Shown: positions 48,216 through 61,556, counted from the first letter of the stretch. The stretch is DNA of 64,000 nucleotides from Flabesymbios commensalis (GCA_964017125.1 OZ024911.1:35977160-36041159), one strand, 5' to 3'. Translations and numbers: made by a program. The notes: generated by a model not told the origin, from the letters alone.

Positions 48216-49194
48216 TCCTGCTTATGCGCAAAATCGTGCAAACAGTGTATAGGCCTACTGTACCCCAACAATGTTGCGAGATATTGACAATGGTACTAAA
48301 TCTGACATTCCACTGATTTATCAGGTAACAGTCCAATATTTCGTTGGAATCAGTAACATTTCAACTATACGGTTTTAGTAGCTCGTTTTCTGCCATACTT
48401 CATTTAAATTGTATTGGTAAGCAATAGGCCTATATGTTTTGGATCATGGGATGGCGAACCTTGACTCTGTTCTAATAACGCTGAATACTGAGTTAAATAT
48501 TGAAACTATTGCAGCGATACACAGCTCACAATTTGACAGTGTGGGCCGTAATGGGCATTTATTGGCGGCACCACCAACAGTAAATACCGCCATACAAAAA
48601 CTATTTTTCCTGCTTGGAAAAATAGGCGTCTTACATTGGGAAATGAAATTTAAAAACAATCACTGGTAATGACTTGGTAGTTAATTCCACAGAAAATATA
48701 TTAGGCCCCCTATATATTTTTATATGGTTAATTCAGCAGGCGATTTGTTATTATTTAGCCGGGGCCTAGAACTTGTCTTGAAAAATCTTATGGCCCACTA
48801 AAATAAACTTGTTGCGTCAAAAACATTGCGTAAAGTGTGGCGCACAGATAAAATGATGTCGGGCCAGTTTTTTTTTTGTGGTAATCCCGCAAGTACTTTT
48901 TATTAGTCAGGCACTGCGTATCCTCTACATGTAATTAAGTAGATAAGCGTGTGTTTTGACAGAGTGTTCAATGCTCAAAAAAGGTGTCAGCCAGAGCTCA
49001 TTAGGAAACGAAATCGTCATGCATTCACTCAAAATGCCTGGTTGTAAAACTTTAATATGATGATATAGCCCAGGAACGTAAAATTAATGACAATTACATT
49101 TTTTTTAAAATGTAGGGGCCTTTATTTTACTATGCTTTGTCCCTTTTTCATGACAGATGGTCGTAATGAAAGGGTTAACTTAACTACATGATAA

Positions 49195-49620
49195 TAATAA
49201 TAATAATATACACTTATATGGCGCCATATCCAACCTCAAGTTGCTCTTTGGCGCTACAAACAAAAATGTCAATAAACATGATCAACTTGGTACATTAGGG
49301 TGAAGAAATCATAGCATCTCTACAAGTATGCGATACTGAACAAATGACTTTTTAAGTGTCGCTTAAATTGATCAAGTTTGTTACAGCTTCGTATGTGATA
49401 TGGTAATTTGTTCCAAAGTAAGGGGGCAGCTTTATTAAATGATCTATCACCATATGTTTTATTAAATGATCTATCACTACATGTACATGAACGGGCATTG
49501 CAAAAAAGTTGTTATTCGGTCAGAAGTGTATAAATTATATCAATTTCCATTGCCTTCAATCGCTAAGTCCAAAAATCTATTTATATTAATACGAAATTTG
49601 ATATTTTTGGAGATAAATAT
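49195..49620. repeat. (TAA)n followed by a TATGGCGCC-type dispersed repeat
   Basis: A short (ATA)n run precedes ACTTATATGGCGCCATATCC, GTTGCTCTTTGGCGCTAC and later GTAATTTGTTCCAAAGTAAG and GATCTATCACCATATGT, the last partly duplicated at 49440-49480. This arrangement is common among dispersed repeats of marine invertebrates. A shorter TATAGCGC...AAAGCGCT relative may lie at 15740-15800. Family not named. Confidence 0.4.
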
Positions 49621-50783
49621 CTTAGCCAAGGCCTAATTGCTATATTGTGTAAGATAACACAGGTGACTGCAGCAGAGAGGTGGGAGAGCGGGGGGGGGGG
49701 GGCAGCATTATCCCAGCATTGGTCCTCCAATATATAGGCCTTAACGCGATAAACGTTCATCCAATGCTAGCTTATTGCTGGCCCATTGTCTACGGCAATG
49801 GCTCAGCAGTTAAACAGCACTGGCTAAACGTTTTTGTAGAGTCACCGGCAACTAGATACACTGACACAATGTTGCTCCAATGTTGGAACAGTGACATAAA
49901 TGATGACACAACATTTAACCAACATTGGATCATGTTGACTGCCTAGAACCAGCATGACATAGAACGCTTCTGCTCACAGCAAAACCAAGTATCTGCTTAT
50001 TTCACACGTGTGCAGATACTGTCTGTTGAAAAACAAAAAAGAGGCAGTGACATCAGCATAAAGGAAGTATATACTTGCTTTACAAGTGAGAAAATACAAC
50101 CTTTTGGCAGTGCTAGAGCCAGTTAAAAAGCAGTAAATGCCTAGTTTACCAGGCACCCGATACTGCCTTTTGACTTTGCACAGGCAGAACAGATGTTAGA
50201 CGGAAGTTAGTGACAGACGTTTGCCCTGAAAGTCAGACTAAAAACTTGGTGACTCTGTCTCCAAGTTGATAACACAAATTTTTAAGCAAATACACATCTG
50301 GGTTCAGAAAATATAGGCCAGATATGGATATTTCAAATAATTATGTTTTATTAATTCGTTTCCTTTCACCATGTTGAATCGTTTGTTTTGTTGTTCATTT
50401 TGATTATTTTATAATAAAAAATCATGCTTGAGCGTATGTGGAGAGATAACTACTTATTCTACTGAAATGAGTGATATATCATTAGAACGAAAATTTAGAT
50501 ACCTTTTTATAGTACATGGCATGTGTAGATTGATATGCTAGAATATGACAGACTTTTGCGTAGCTCTACCCCATAATTTTAGACAGGTTCGGGGGGGGGG
50601 TTCGGGGGGGGGGGGTGCACGTAGGGTGGTTCTAGCCCATGGCCTAATAACAAACCCCTAAATAAGATTTTGTTTTTTTAAGGGGGGTTGTAAACCCACA
50701 AATCCCCCTTGGATCCGCCCCTGCTCGGGGATAATGAGTGGCAGATAGAACCCTTCAGCTCCCAGGCATTAGTATGTCTTTAC

Positions 50784-51199
50784 CTTAGTATTCCTGCAGT
50801 GATTGGAAACCTGGCTCTCCAGAATGTGTAAGTACCAAGGTTACTCGTCTCTGTCGCCTGCTCCATTGAGCAGGGTATGTTGGTGGAGCCGTCGTGGAGC
50901 AATGTGACGTTACAGATGCTCATAACAGCTGTGTCGTTGGAGGGCAAGAACACCTCCACTTCGAAGCTGAATGAGAGTGGTGCAGAGATGTTCACAAGGA
51001 CGTCAATGGGGTTCAAGCCGCTGGATAAGTCTGGTGAAGACATGTTTACAAGGACGTCAATGGGGTTCAAGACGCTGGATAAGTCTGGTGAAGACATTCT
51101 CACAAGGACATCAATGAGTTTCAAGCCGCTGGATAAGTCTGCTGAAGACATATTCACAAGGACGTCAGTGGGGTTCAAGCCGCTGGATAAGTCTGTGGT
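50784..51199 (-). CDS. Modular extracellular-type protein, module 4, exon A (3 repeats)
   Basis: 416-bp minus-strand exon, the shortest array A exon, with three 18-residue repeats (51014-51175). One repeat has lost its sequon (LVRMSSPD) and one reads DLSSVL. Subtype I domain (MSICNV, TSNLG), with the G-rich segment in its downstream intron at 50590-50710. Phase 0 in and 2 out are kept. Confidence 0.9.
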
Positions 51200-52251
51200 C
51201 TGTAAACATAAAGATGAATCTAATTTTCTCGTTACATATCAGTGAGTGCTATTAATCACGAAAACATTACGATCTAAGCTTGAGCTTTAGATTGCTAATT
51301 ATTTGTCAGAGAATGCCCACACGAAGTTACCATGCCATAAGCCTTAGATTAAGCCTACATGTTACATTCAGTGAATGTCACACAGGGATCAAGAACTCTC
51401 TGTTTAAATGTTACGGCACGGTAAGTGATGGAATCATATCCCTGCTAACACAAGACGTTCATCTAAATATTGTGCTATAATATGGCGTATGTTTACATAT
51501 TAATTATCAGTTCTTTTCATGCATCTTATCTAATCAGCGCGGATATTGTAATATAAAGAATAATTGATACAATAGATATTTTAATTATTTAGTAGATAAT
51601 TATAATTATTGTGCACAATAAAGACTACGATAAACATTTTTTAAATTAAATATTACCAGGGCACTTGTGCTTGAGTCTAGGATGCACTCTCAAATAATAG
51701 AAATAATAATGTTAAGGAATGAGCTTTATTTCAGTATTGTGCGTTAACCCAGTACACACAAAACATTTGTATAACATTTATACAATGTTGGGCTGACGTT
51801 GTATAAATGTTATACAATTTTTTTCTGTTTACTTGGAAATCAGCGTATCTCCACTCCACAATAGCCTTTACATTTTACGCTCTCATGGTTCTCTGTAAGC
51901 AGTTCTAGCTGTAAGCGGTGTGGTGCTTTCCGGGTATATATTCGCCTTCCTCCACTGTTGGTGCACATTGGACTACTCGTTTGATGCTAATAATGATCCT
52001 AGTGGTATGTGGCTCATTGTGCCTAACTATGTATCGGCCTTGGTAGGCAGTGTTGCATCAAACAAAAAATATGTGGATATTATCCAGAAAGAGCACTCTA
52101 GCCTAAAATTATGTATTCACGCTTGGCTTCTCCGTCTTGTCTGAAACATGCTGCTGGGTGCAGACGCTAAGTAAACCTAATATTCGTCCGTGACAAAACA
52201 TAATAATGGGTAAAATTTTGTGATCTCAACTCATATTAAGATGTAACTCAC

Positions 52252-52375
52252 ATTAACTGCGATGTAAGTAAATGTTAGTCTCAAACTGATTAGCTCCCCC
52301 TCCTGATTCTGAGTGTGGTTCATCACCTGGGCGGAGACTGTCATGGCATTAGCGTCTGCATCATCAACTGTACCA
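52252..52375 (-). CDS. Modular extracellular-type protein, module 3, exon B
   Basis: 124-bp minus-strand exon identical in structure to the other array B exons; the acceptor reads GTCACAG in place of GCCACAG. Joins exon A at 54147 to exon A at 50784. Confidence 0.9.
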
Positions 52376-54146
52376 CTGTGACAAAGCATAAGAGAACAGT
52401 GAACACATTCAGTCTCACCAACCCTTAACCCTTTCAGCGCGGGAACGTCCGTAGACGTCAGATTTTGACGACTAAAGACGGTCAGCGCTCTGAAAATTTA
52501 AAATATTTATGATGGCCCTAGATCCATAACATTGGTATTCAAATCAAGCGGAAAGGGGTAGCTAAGACAATTGTGGCGATTTCAAATTGAAAATAACGTT
52601 TGGTCTCTTAGATTATATAGCAATATTTCAGCGCTTTAGGGATTAAAGTGGTAATCACGTCTGCAGCCGTTTTCAGCTTGCTATGTGTCCTTCAAACAAG
52701 GCAATTTGGAGGAGAAATTAACATTAAATTTGCCACATTGTTATATGTTTTCCCTCAAATTATAGAAAAGTAAATATGTATTTTCCACCCACTTTGAGTA
52801 GTAGCACACAGTCACGAAACAGAAAAGTGGGTAAAAAACTTTTTTTTAACAAATTACTTAGCGCTTTAAGGGTAATTCACTTGAGTATATTCATGATAGC
52901 CGCAGTAATTGAAATTAGAATGTCGGTTAATATAATATTATTACTAATGTATTGTAGAGATGTGCATAATTTACACGATTCAATCCACAATCATTATAGA
53001 TACCATTCATTGTGTCATGTGGGTTCAGTGTACAGTACTGGAACTTGAGTAAATTGAGTAATTTCGAGCCACAAATAAATAAGAAGGTTTAATTTACATT
53101 TTGGTACTCATTTGTTTTTTGTTCATATGAAGGTGAATTTCGCAGCCATTTTGATTTTTTTCATTTAAATTTAATCGGCAGTAACGTTTTTTTCTGATCC
53201 ACTAAGCTACTACTAAAAAAAGTCCTTTCATCGTTAACATTTTCAGCGGTGTACTGATAGTAACAGTAAATATAAAAAAGACGAGCATCTTGTATTTAAA
53301 GGTCAAATAAAGGTTATTTCTTTCCAAAGACACGTCAGCACTAGAACAAAAATTATACAATAAAAAGCTGAGAAAAAACATAGAAAATACGGTGGTTTCT
53401 TTACATTTTGGAAGCCATTTTGTGTTTTGCTAATTTGAAGGTGAAGGTCACCAAATAAAAAATGTTATTGGAGAGATTCGAATTCAGCACACACAAATTA
53501 TGTAAAAACAAGTGGATAAAAAAATTTACACAAAAATTCCGATAAAAAAATCATGTTTCAGATTTCAACCCATGCTAAATACACATATTTTCACGAAAGG
53601 CTTTAATATTCTTTCATTAAAAAAATATATGACATTCATAAATATAAATAACACTAATTTTTAAGCATATACACATCTGGGTTCAGAAAATATAGGCCAG
53701 ATATGGATATGTCAAATAATTCTGTTTTATTAAGTCGTTTTCTTTCACCATGTTGAATCGTTTGTTTTGTTGTTCATTTTGATTATTTTATAATAAAAAA
53801 TCATGCTTGAGCGTATGTGGAGAGACAACTACTTATTCTACTGCAATGAGTGATATATCATTAGAATGGAAATTAAGTTACCTTTTTATTGTACATGGCA
53901 TGTGTAGATTGATATGCTAGAATATGACAGACGTTTGCGTAGCTCTACCCCCTAATTTTAGACAGGTTTGAGGGTACCCCTTATAAGGGGTAAAATATAA
54001 AGTTTGTCCCTATTTTTTGCTGTTAACATCTCATTTCATGTTTTGGATATATCAAGGTTTAACTAAACCCTTTGGATCCGCCCCTGCTCGGGGATAATGA
54101 GTGGCAGATAGAACCCTTCAGTTCCCAGGGATCAGTATGTCTTTAC

Positions 54147-54724
54147 CTTAGTATTCCTGCAGTGATTGGAAACCTGGCTCTCCAGAAGGTGTAAGTACCA
54201 AGGTTTCTCGTCTCTGTTGCCTGCTCCATTGAGCAGGGTATGTTGGTGGAGCCGTCGTGGAGCAATGTGACGTTACAGATGTTCATAACAGCTGTGTCGT
54301 TGGAGGGCAAGAACACCTCCACTTCGAAGCTGGATGAGAGTGGTGCAGAGATGTTCACAAGGACGTCAATGGGGTTCAAGCCGCTGGATAAGTCTGGTGA
54401 AGACATGTTCACAAGGACGTCAATGGGGTTCAAGCCGCTGGATAAGTCTGGTGAATACATGTTCACAAGGACATCAATGAGTTTCAAGCCGCTGGATAAG
54501 TCTGGTGAAGACATATTCACAAGGACGTCAGTGGTGTTCAAGCCGCTGGATAAGTCTGGTGAAGACATATTCACAAGAACGTCAGTGGGGTTCAAGCCGC
54601 TGGATAAGTCTGGTAAAGACATGTTCACAAGGACTCCAATGGGGTTCAAGCCGCTGGATAAGTCTGGTGAAGACATATTCACAAGGACGTCAGTGGGGTT
54701 CAAGCCGCTGGATAAGTCTGTGGT
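54147..54724 (-). CDS. Modular extracellular-type protein, module 3, exon A (6 repeats)
   Basis: 578-bp minus-strand exon with six 18-residue repeats (54377-54700) in the order NPT, NPIG, NPT, NTT, KLI, NPI. Subtype II domain (MNICNV, TRNLG). The repeat order is that of modules 6 and 7 minus one leading unit, so it descends from the same form. Confidence 0.9.
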
Positions 54725-55777
54725 CTGTAAACATAAAAATGAATCTAATTTTCTCGTTACATATCAGTGAGTGCTATTAATCACGAAAACATTACGATCT
54801 AAGCTTGAGCTTTAGATTGCTAATTATTTGCCAGAGAATGCCCACACGAAGGTACCACGCCCTAAGCCTTAGATTAAGCCTACAAGTTACATTCAGTGAA
54901 TGTCACACAGGGATCAAGAACCCTCTGTTTAAATGTTACGGCACGGTAAGTGATGGAATCATATCCCTGCTAACACAAAACGTTCATCTAAATATATTGC
55001 TATAATATAGCGTATGTTTACATAATAATTATCAGTTCTTTTCATGCATCTTATCTAACCCGCGCGGATATTGTAATATAAAGATTAATTGATACAATAA
55101 ATATTTTAATTATTTACTAGATAATTATAATTATTGTGCACAATAAAGACTACGATAAACATTTTTTAAATTAAATATTATCAGGGCACTTGTGTTTGGG
55201 TCTAGGATGCACATCTCAAATAATAGAAATAATAAAGTTACGGAATGAGCTTTATTTCAGTATTGTGCGTTAACCCAGTACACACAAAACATTTGTATAA
55301 CATTTATACAATGTTGGGCTGACGTTGTATAAATTTTATACAATTTTTTTCTGTTTACTTGGAAATCAGCGTATCTCCACTCCACAATAGCCTTTACATT
55401 TTACGCTCTCATGGTTCTCTGTAAGCAGTTCTAGCTGTAAGCGGTGTGGTGCTTTCCGGGTATATATTCGCCTTCCTCCACTGTTGGTGCACATTGGACT
55501 ACTCGTTTGATGCTAATAATGATCCTAGTGGTATGTGGCTCATTGTGCCTAACTATGTATCGGCCTTGGTAGGCAGTGTTGCATCAAACAAAAAAAATGT
55601 GGATAATATCCAGAAAGAGCACTCTAGCCTAAAATTATGTATTCACGCTTGGCTTCTCCGTCTTGTCTGAAACATGCTGCTGGGTGCAGACGCTAAGTAA
55701 ACCTAATATTCGTCCGTGACAAAACATAATAATGGGTATAATTTTGTGATCTCAACTCATATTAAGATGTAACTCAC

Positions 55778-55901
55778 ATTAACTGCGATGTAAGTAAATG
55801 TTAGTCTCAAACTGATTAGCTCCCCCTCCTGATTCTGAGTGTGGTTCATCACCTGGGCGGAGACTGTCATGGCATTAGCGTCTGCATCATCAACTGTACC
55901 A
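55778..55901 (-). CDS. Modular extracellular-type protein, module 2, exon B
   Basis: 124-bp minus-strand exon, N-H-T sequon kept, GTCACAG acceptor and GTGAGT donor. Joins exon A at 57672 to exon A at 54147. Its introns are almost the same length as those of module 3 (1770 and 1053 bp). Confidence 0.9.
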
Positions 55902-57671
55902 CTGTGACAAAGCATAAGAGAACAGTGAACACATTCAGTCTCACCAACCCTTAACCCTTTCAGCGCGGGAACGTCCGTAGACGTCAGATTTTGACGACTA
56001 AAGACGGTCAGCGCTCTGAAAATTTAAAATATTTATGATGGCCCTAGATCCATAACATTGGTATTCAAATCAAGCGGAAAGGGGTAGCTAAGACAATTGT
56101 GGCGATTTCAAATTGAAAATAACGTTTGGTCTCTTAGTTTATATAACAATATTTCAGCGCTTTAGGGATTAAAGTGGTAATCACGTCTGCAGCCGTTTTC
56201 AGCTTGCTATGTGTCCTTCAAACAAGGCAATTTGGAGGAGAAATTAACATTAAATTTGCCACATTGTTATATGTTTTCTCTCAAATTATAGAAAAGTAAA
56301 TATGTATTTTCCACCCACTTTGAGTAGTAGCACACAGTCACGAAACAGAAAAGTGGGTAAAAAACTTTTTTTTAACAAATTACTTAGCGCTTTAAGGGTT
56401 AATTCACTTGAGTATATTCATGATAGCCGCAGTAATTGAAATTAGAATGTCGGTTAATATAATATTATTACTAATGTATTGTAGAGATGTGCATAATTTA
56501 CACGATTCAATCCACAATCATTATAGATACCATTCATTGTGTCATGTGGGTTCAGTGTACAGTACTGGAACTTGAGTAAATTGAGTAATTTCGAGCCACA
56601 AATAAATAAGAAGGTTTAATTTACATTTTGGTACTCATTTGTTTTTTGTTCATATGAAGGTGAATTTCGCAGCCATTTTGATTTTTTTCATTTAAATTTA
56701 ATCGGCAGTAACGTTTTTTTCTGATCCACTAAGCTACTACTAAAAAAAGTCCTTTCATCGTTAACATTTTCAGCGGTGTACTGATAGTAACAGTAAATAT
56801 AAAAAAGACGAGCATCTTGTATTTAAAGGTCAAATAAAGGTTATTTCTTTCCAAAGACACGTCAGCACTGGAACAAAAATTATACAATAAAAAGCTGAGA
56901 AAAAACATAGAAAATACGGTGGTTTCTTTACATTTTGGAAGCGATTTTGTGTTTTGCTAATTTAAAGGTGAAGGTCACCAAATAAAAAATGTTATTGGAG
57001 AGATTCGAATTCAGCACACACAAATTATGTAAAAACAAGTGGATAAAAAAATTTACACAAAAATCCCGATAAAAAATCATGTTTCAGATTTCAGCCCATG
57101 CTAAATACACATATTTCACGAAAGGCTTTAATATTCTTTCATTAAAAAAATATATGACATTTATAAATATAAATAACACTAATTTTTAAGCATATACACA
57201 TCTGGGTTCAGAAAATATAGGCCAGATATGGATATGTCAAATAATTCTGTTTTATTAAGTCGTTTTCTTTCACCATGTTGAATCGTTTGTTTTGTTGTTC
57301 ATTTTGATTATTTTATAATAAAAAATCATGCTTGAGCGTATGTGGAGAGACAACTACTTATTCTACTGCAATGAGTGATATATCATTAGAATGGAAATTA
57401 AGTTACCTTTTTATTGTACATGGCATGTGTAGATTGATATGCTAGAATATGACAGACGTTTGCGTAGCTCTACCCCCTAATTTTAGACAGGTTTGAGGGT
57501 ACCCCTTATAAGGGGTAAAATATAAAGTTTGTCCCTATTTTTTGCTGTTAACATCTCATTTCATGTTTTGGATATATCAAGGTTTAACTAAACCCTTTGG
57601 ATCCGCCCCTGCTCGGGGATAATGAGTGGCAGATAGAACCCTTCAGTTCCCAGGGATCAGTATGTCTTTAC

Positions 57672-58141
57672 CTTAGTATTCCTGCAGTGATTGGAAACCT
57701 GGCTCTCCAGAAGGTGTAAGTACCAAGGTTTCTCGTCTCTGTTGCCTGCTCCATTGAGCAGGGTATGTTGGTGGAGCCGTAGTGGAGCAATGTGACGTTA
57801 CAGATGTTCATAACAGCTGTGTCGTTGGAGGGCAAGAACACCTCCACTTCGAAGCTGGATGAGAGTGGTGCAGAGATGTTCACAAGGACGTCAATGGGGT
57901 TCAAGCCGCTGGATAAGTCTGGTGAAGACATGTTCACAAGGACGTCAATGGGGTTCAAGCCGCTGGATAAGTCTGGTGAATACATGTTCACAAGGACATC
58001 AATGAGTTTCAAGCCGCTGGATAAGTCTGGTGAAGACATATTCACAAGGACGTCAGTGGGGTTCAAGCCGCTGGATAAGTCTGGTGAAGACATATTCACA
58101 AGGACGTCAGTGGGGTTCAAGCCGCTGGATAAGTCTGTGGT
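57672..58141 (-). CDS. Modular extracellular-type protein, module 2, exon A (4 repeats)
   Basis: 470-bp minus-strand exon with four 18-residue repeats (57902-58117; NPT, NPT, KLI, NPI) and a subtype II domain. It has HYGSTNIPC where others have HDGSTNIPC, a change shared only with module 1. The encoded peptide is identical to that of module 1, marking a very recent unit duplication. Confidence 0.9.
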
Positions 58142-59194
58142 CTGTAAACATAAAAATGAATCTAATTTTCTCGTTACATATCAGTGAGTGCTATTAATCA
58201 CGAAAACATTACGATCTAAGCTTGAGCTTTAGATTGCTAATTATTTGTCAGAGAATGCCCACACGAAGGTACCACGCCCTAAGCCTTAGATTAAGCCTAC
58301 AAGTTACATTCAGTGAATGTCACACAGGGATCAAGAACTCTCTGTTTAAATGTTACGGCACGGTAAGTGATGGAATCATATCCCTGCTAACACAAGACGT
58401 TCATCTAAATATTGTGCTATAATATAGCGTATGTTTACATATTAATTATCAGTTCTTTTCATGCATCTCATCTAACCCGCGCGGATATTGTAATATAAAG
58501 ATTAATTGATACAATAGATATTTTAATTATTTAGTAAATAATTATAATTATTGTGCACAATAAAGACTACGATAAACAATTTTTAAATTTAATATTATCA
58601 GGGCACTTGTGTTTGAGTCTAGGATGCACATCTCAAATAATAGAAATAATAAAGTTACGGAATGAGCTTTATTTCAGTATTGTGCGTTAACCCAGTACAC
58701 ACAAAACATTTGTATAACATTTATACAATGTTGGGCTGACGTTGTATAAATGTTATACAATTTTTTTCTGTTTACTTGGAAATCTGCGTATCTCCCCTCC
58801 ACAATAGCCTTTACATCTTACGCTCACATGGTTCTCTGTAAGCAGTTCTAGCTGTAAGCGGTGTGGTGGTTTCCGTGTATATATTCGCCTTCGTCCACTG
58901 TTGGTGCACATTTGACTACTCGTTTGATGCTAATAATGATCCTAGTGGTATGTGGCTCATTGTGCCTAACTATGTATCGGCCTTGGTAGGCAGTGTTGCA
59001 TCAAACAAAAAATATGTGGATATTATCCAGAAAGAGCACACTAGCCTAAAATTATGTATTCACGCTTGGCTTCTCCGTCTTGTCTGAAACATGCTGCCGG
59101 GTGCAAACGCTAAGTAAACCTAATATTCGTCCGTGACAAAACATAATAATGGGTATAATTTTGTGATCTCAACTCATATTAAGATGTAACTCAC

Positions 59195-59318
59195 ATTAAC
59201 TGCGATGTAAGTAAATGTTATTCTCAAACTGATTAGCTCCCCCTCCTGATTCTGAGTGTGGTTCATCACCTGGGCGGAGACTGTCATGGCATTAGCGTCT
59301 GCATCATCAACTGTACCA
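59195..59318 (-). CDS. Modular extracellular-type protein, module 1, exon B
   Basis: 124-bp minus-strand exon with GELISLRITFTYI in place of RLTFTYI, a change shared with the module 0 copy. Splice sites intact. Joins exon A at 61087 to exon A at 57672. Confidence 0.9.
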
Positions 59319-61086
59319 CTGTGACAAAGCATAAGAGAACAGTGAACACATTCAGTCTCACCAACCCTTAACCCTTTCAGCGCGGGAACGTCCGTAGACG
59401 TCAGATTTTGACGACTAAAGACGGTCAGCGCTCTGAAAATTTAAAATAATCATGATGGCCCTAGATCCATAACATTGGTATTCAAATCAAGCGGAAAGGG
59501 GTAGCTAAGACAATTGTGGTTCAAATTGAAAATAACGTTTGGTCTCTTAGTTTATATAACAATATTTCAGCGCTTTAGGGATTAAAGTGGTAATCACGTC
59601 TGCAGCCGTTTTCAGCTTGCTATGTGTCCTTCAAACAAGGCAATTTGGAGGAGAAATTAACTTTAAATTTGCCACATTGCTATATGTTTTCTCTCAAATT
59701 ATAGAAAAGTAAATATGTATTTTCCACCCACTTTGAGTAGTAGCACACAGTCACGAAACAGAAAAGTGGGTAAAAAACTTTTTTTTAACAAATTACTTAG
59801 CGCTTTAAGGGTTAATTCACTTGAGTATATTCATGATAGCCGCAGTAATTGAAATTAGAATGTCGGTTAATATAATATTATTACTAATGTATTGTAGAGA
59901 TGTGCATAATTTACACGATTCAATCCACAATCATTATAGATACCATTCATTGTGTCATGTGGGTTCAGAGTACAGTACTGGAACTTGAGTAAATTGAGTA
60001 ATTTCGAGCCACAAATAAATAAGAAGGTTTAATTTACATTTTGGTACTCATTTGTTTTTTGTTCATATGAAGGTGAATTTCGCAGCCATTTTGATTTTTT
60101 TCATTTAAATTTAATCGGCAGTAACGTTTTTTTCTGATCCACTAAGCTACTACTAAAAAAAGTCCTTTCATCGTTAACATTTTCAGCGGTGTACTGATAG
60201 TAACAGTAAATATAAAAAAGACGAGCATCTTGTATTTAAAGGTCAAATAAAGGTCATTTCTTTCCAAAGACACGTCAGCACTGGAACAAAAATTATACAA
60301 TAAAAAGCTGAGAAAAAACATAGAAAATACGGTGGTTTCTTTACATTTTGGAAGCCATTTTGTGTTTTGCTAATTTGAAGGTGAAGGTCACCAAATAAAA
60401 AATGTTATTGGAGAGATTCGAATTCAGCACACACAAATTATGTAAAAACAAGTGGATAAAAAAATTTACCCAAAAATTCCGATAAAAAAATCATGTTTCA
60501 GATTTCAACCCATGCTAAATACACATATTTTCACGAAAGGCTTTAATATTCTTTCATTAAAAAAATATATGACATTTATAAATATAAATAACACTAATTT
60601 TTAAGCATATACACATCTGGGTTCAGAAAATATAGGCCAGATATGGATATGTCAAATAATTATGTTTTATTAAGTCGTTTTCTTTCACCATGTTGAATCG
60701 TTTGTTTTGTTGTTCATTTTGATTATTTTATAATAAAAAATCATGCTTGAGCGTATGTGGAGAGACAACTACTTATTCTACTGCAATGAGTGATATATCA
60801 TTAGAATGGAAATTAAGTTACCTTTTTATTGTACATGGCATGTGTAGATTGATATGCTAGAATATGACAGACGTTTGCGTAGCTCTACCCCCTAATTTTA
60901 GACAGGTTTGAGGGTACCCCTTATAAGGGGTAAAATATAAAGTTTGTCCCTATTTTTTGCTGTTAACATCTCATTTCATGTTTTGGATATATCAAGGTTT
61001 AACTAAACCCTTTGGATCCGCCCCTGCTCGGGGATAATGAGTGGCAGATAGAACCCTTCAGTTCCCAGGGATCAGTATGTCTTTAC

Positions 61087-61556
61087 CTTAGTATTCCTGC
61101 AGTGATTGGAAACCTGGCTCTCCAGAAGGTGTAAGTACCAAGGTTTCTCGTCTCTGTTGCCTGCTCCATTGAGCAGGGTATGTTGGTGGAGCCGTAGTGG
61201 AGCAATGTGACGTTACAGATGTTCATAACAGCTGTGTCGTTGGAGGGCAAGAACACCTCCACTTCGAAGCTGGATGAGAGTGGTGCAGAGATGTTCACAA
61301 GGACGTCAATGGGGTTCAAGCCGCTGGATAAGTCTGGTGAAGACATGTTCACAAGGACGTCAATGGGGTTCAAGCCGCTGGATAAGTCTGGTGAATACAT
61401 GTTCACAAGGACATCAATGAGTTTCAAGCCGCTGGATAAGTCTGGTGAAGACATATTCACAAGGACGTCAGTGGGGTTCAAGCCGCTGGATAAGTCTGGT
61501 GAAGACATATTCACAAGGACGTCAGTGGGGTTCAAGCCGCTGGATAAGTCGGTGGT
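61087..61556 (-). CDS. Modular extracellular-type protein, module 1, exon A (4 repeats)
   Basis: 470-bp minus-strand exon between TTTACAG and GTAAAG. TTDLSSGL, four 18-residue repeats (61317-61532), then the domain: NPIDVLVNISAPLSSSFEVE, VFLPSNDTAVMNICNVTLLH, YGSTNIPCSMEQATETRNLG, TYTFWRARFPITAGIL. This is the clearest reference copy. Two Cys about 14 residues apart and N-I-S, N-D-T and N-V-T sequons suggest a secreted or cell-surface beta-sandwich-like domain. I do not recognise the family, and the DUF11-like look of the strand pattern is only an impression. Confidence 0.9.

Larger units (their letters stand above)
43057..50266. other. 7.2-kb insertion in one array intron
   Basis: The unit sequence stops after TTTATAAATATAA (about 43056) and resumes at ATAACACAAATTTTTAAG (about 50267), with little lost when compared with other units. 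The insert begins CAAGAGGCCCAGGGGCC and has no terminal repeat or target duplication I can see. It holds a SINE (43746-44035), a foldback-like element (44690-46317), a MITE (47225-47450), small tandem repeats and a dispersed repeat (49195-49620). I recognise no gene in it; 45000-46100 and 48220-49190 are AT-rich with nothing seen. Confidence 0.8.
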
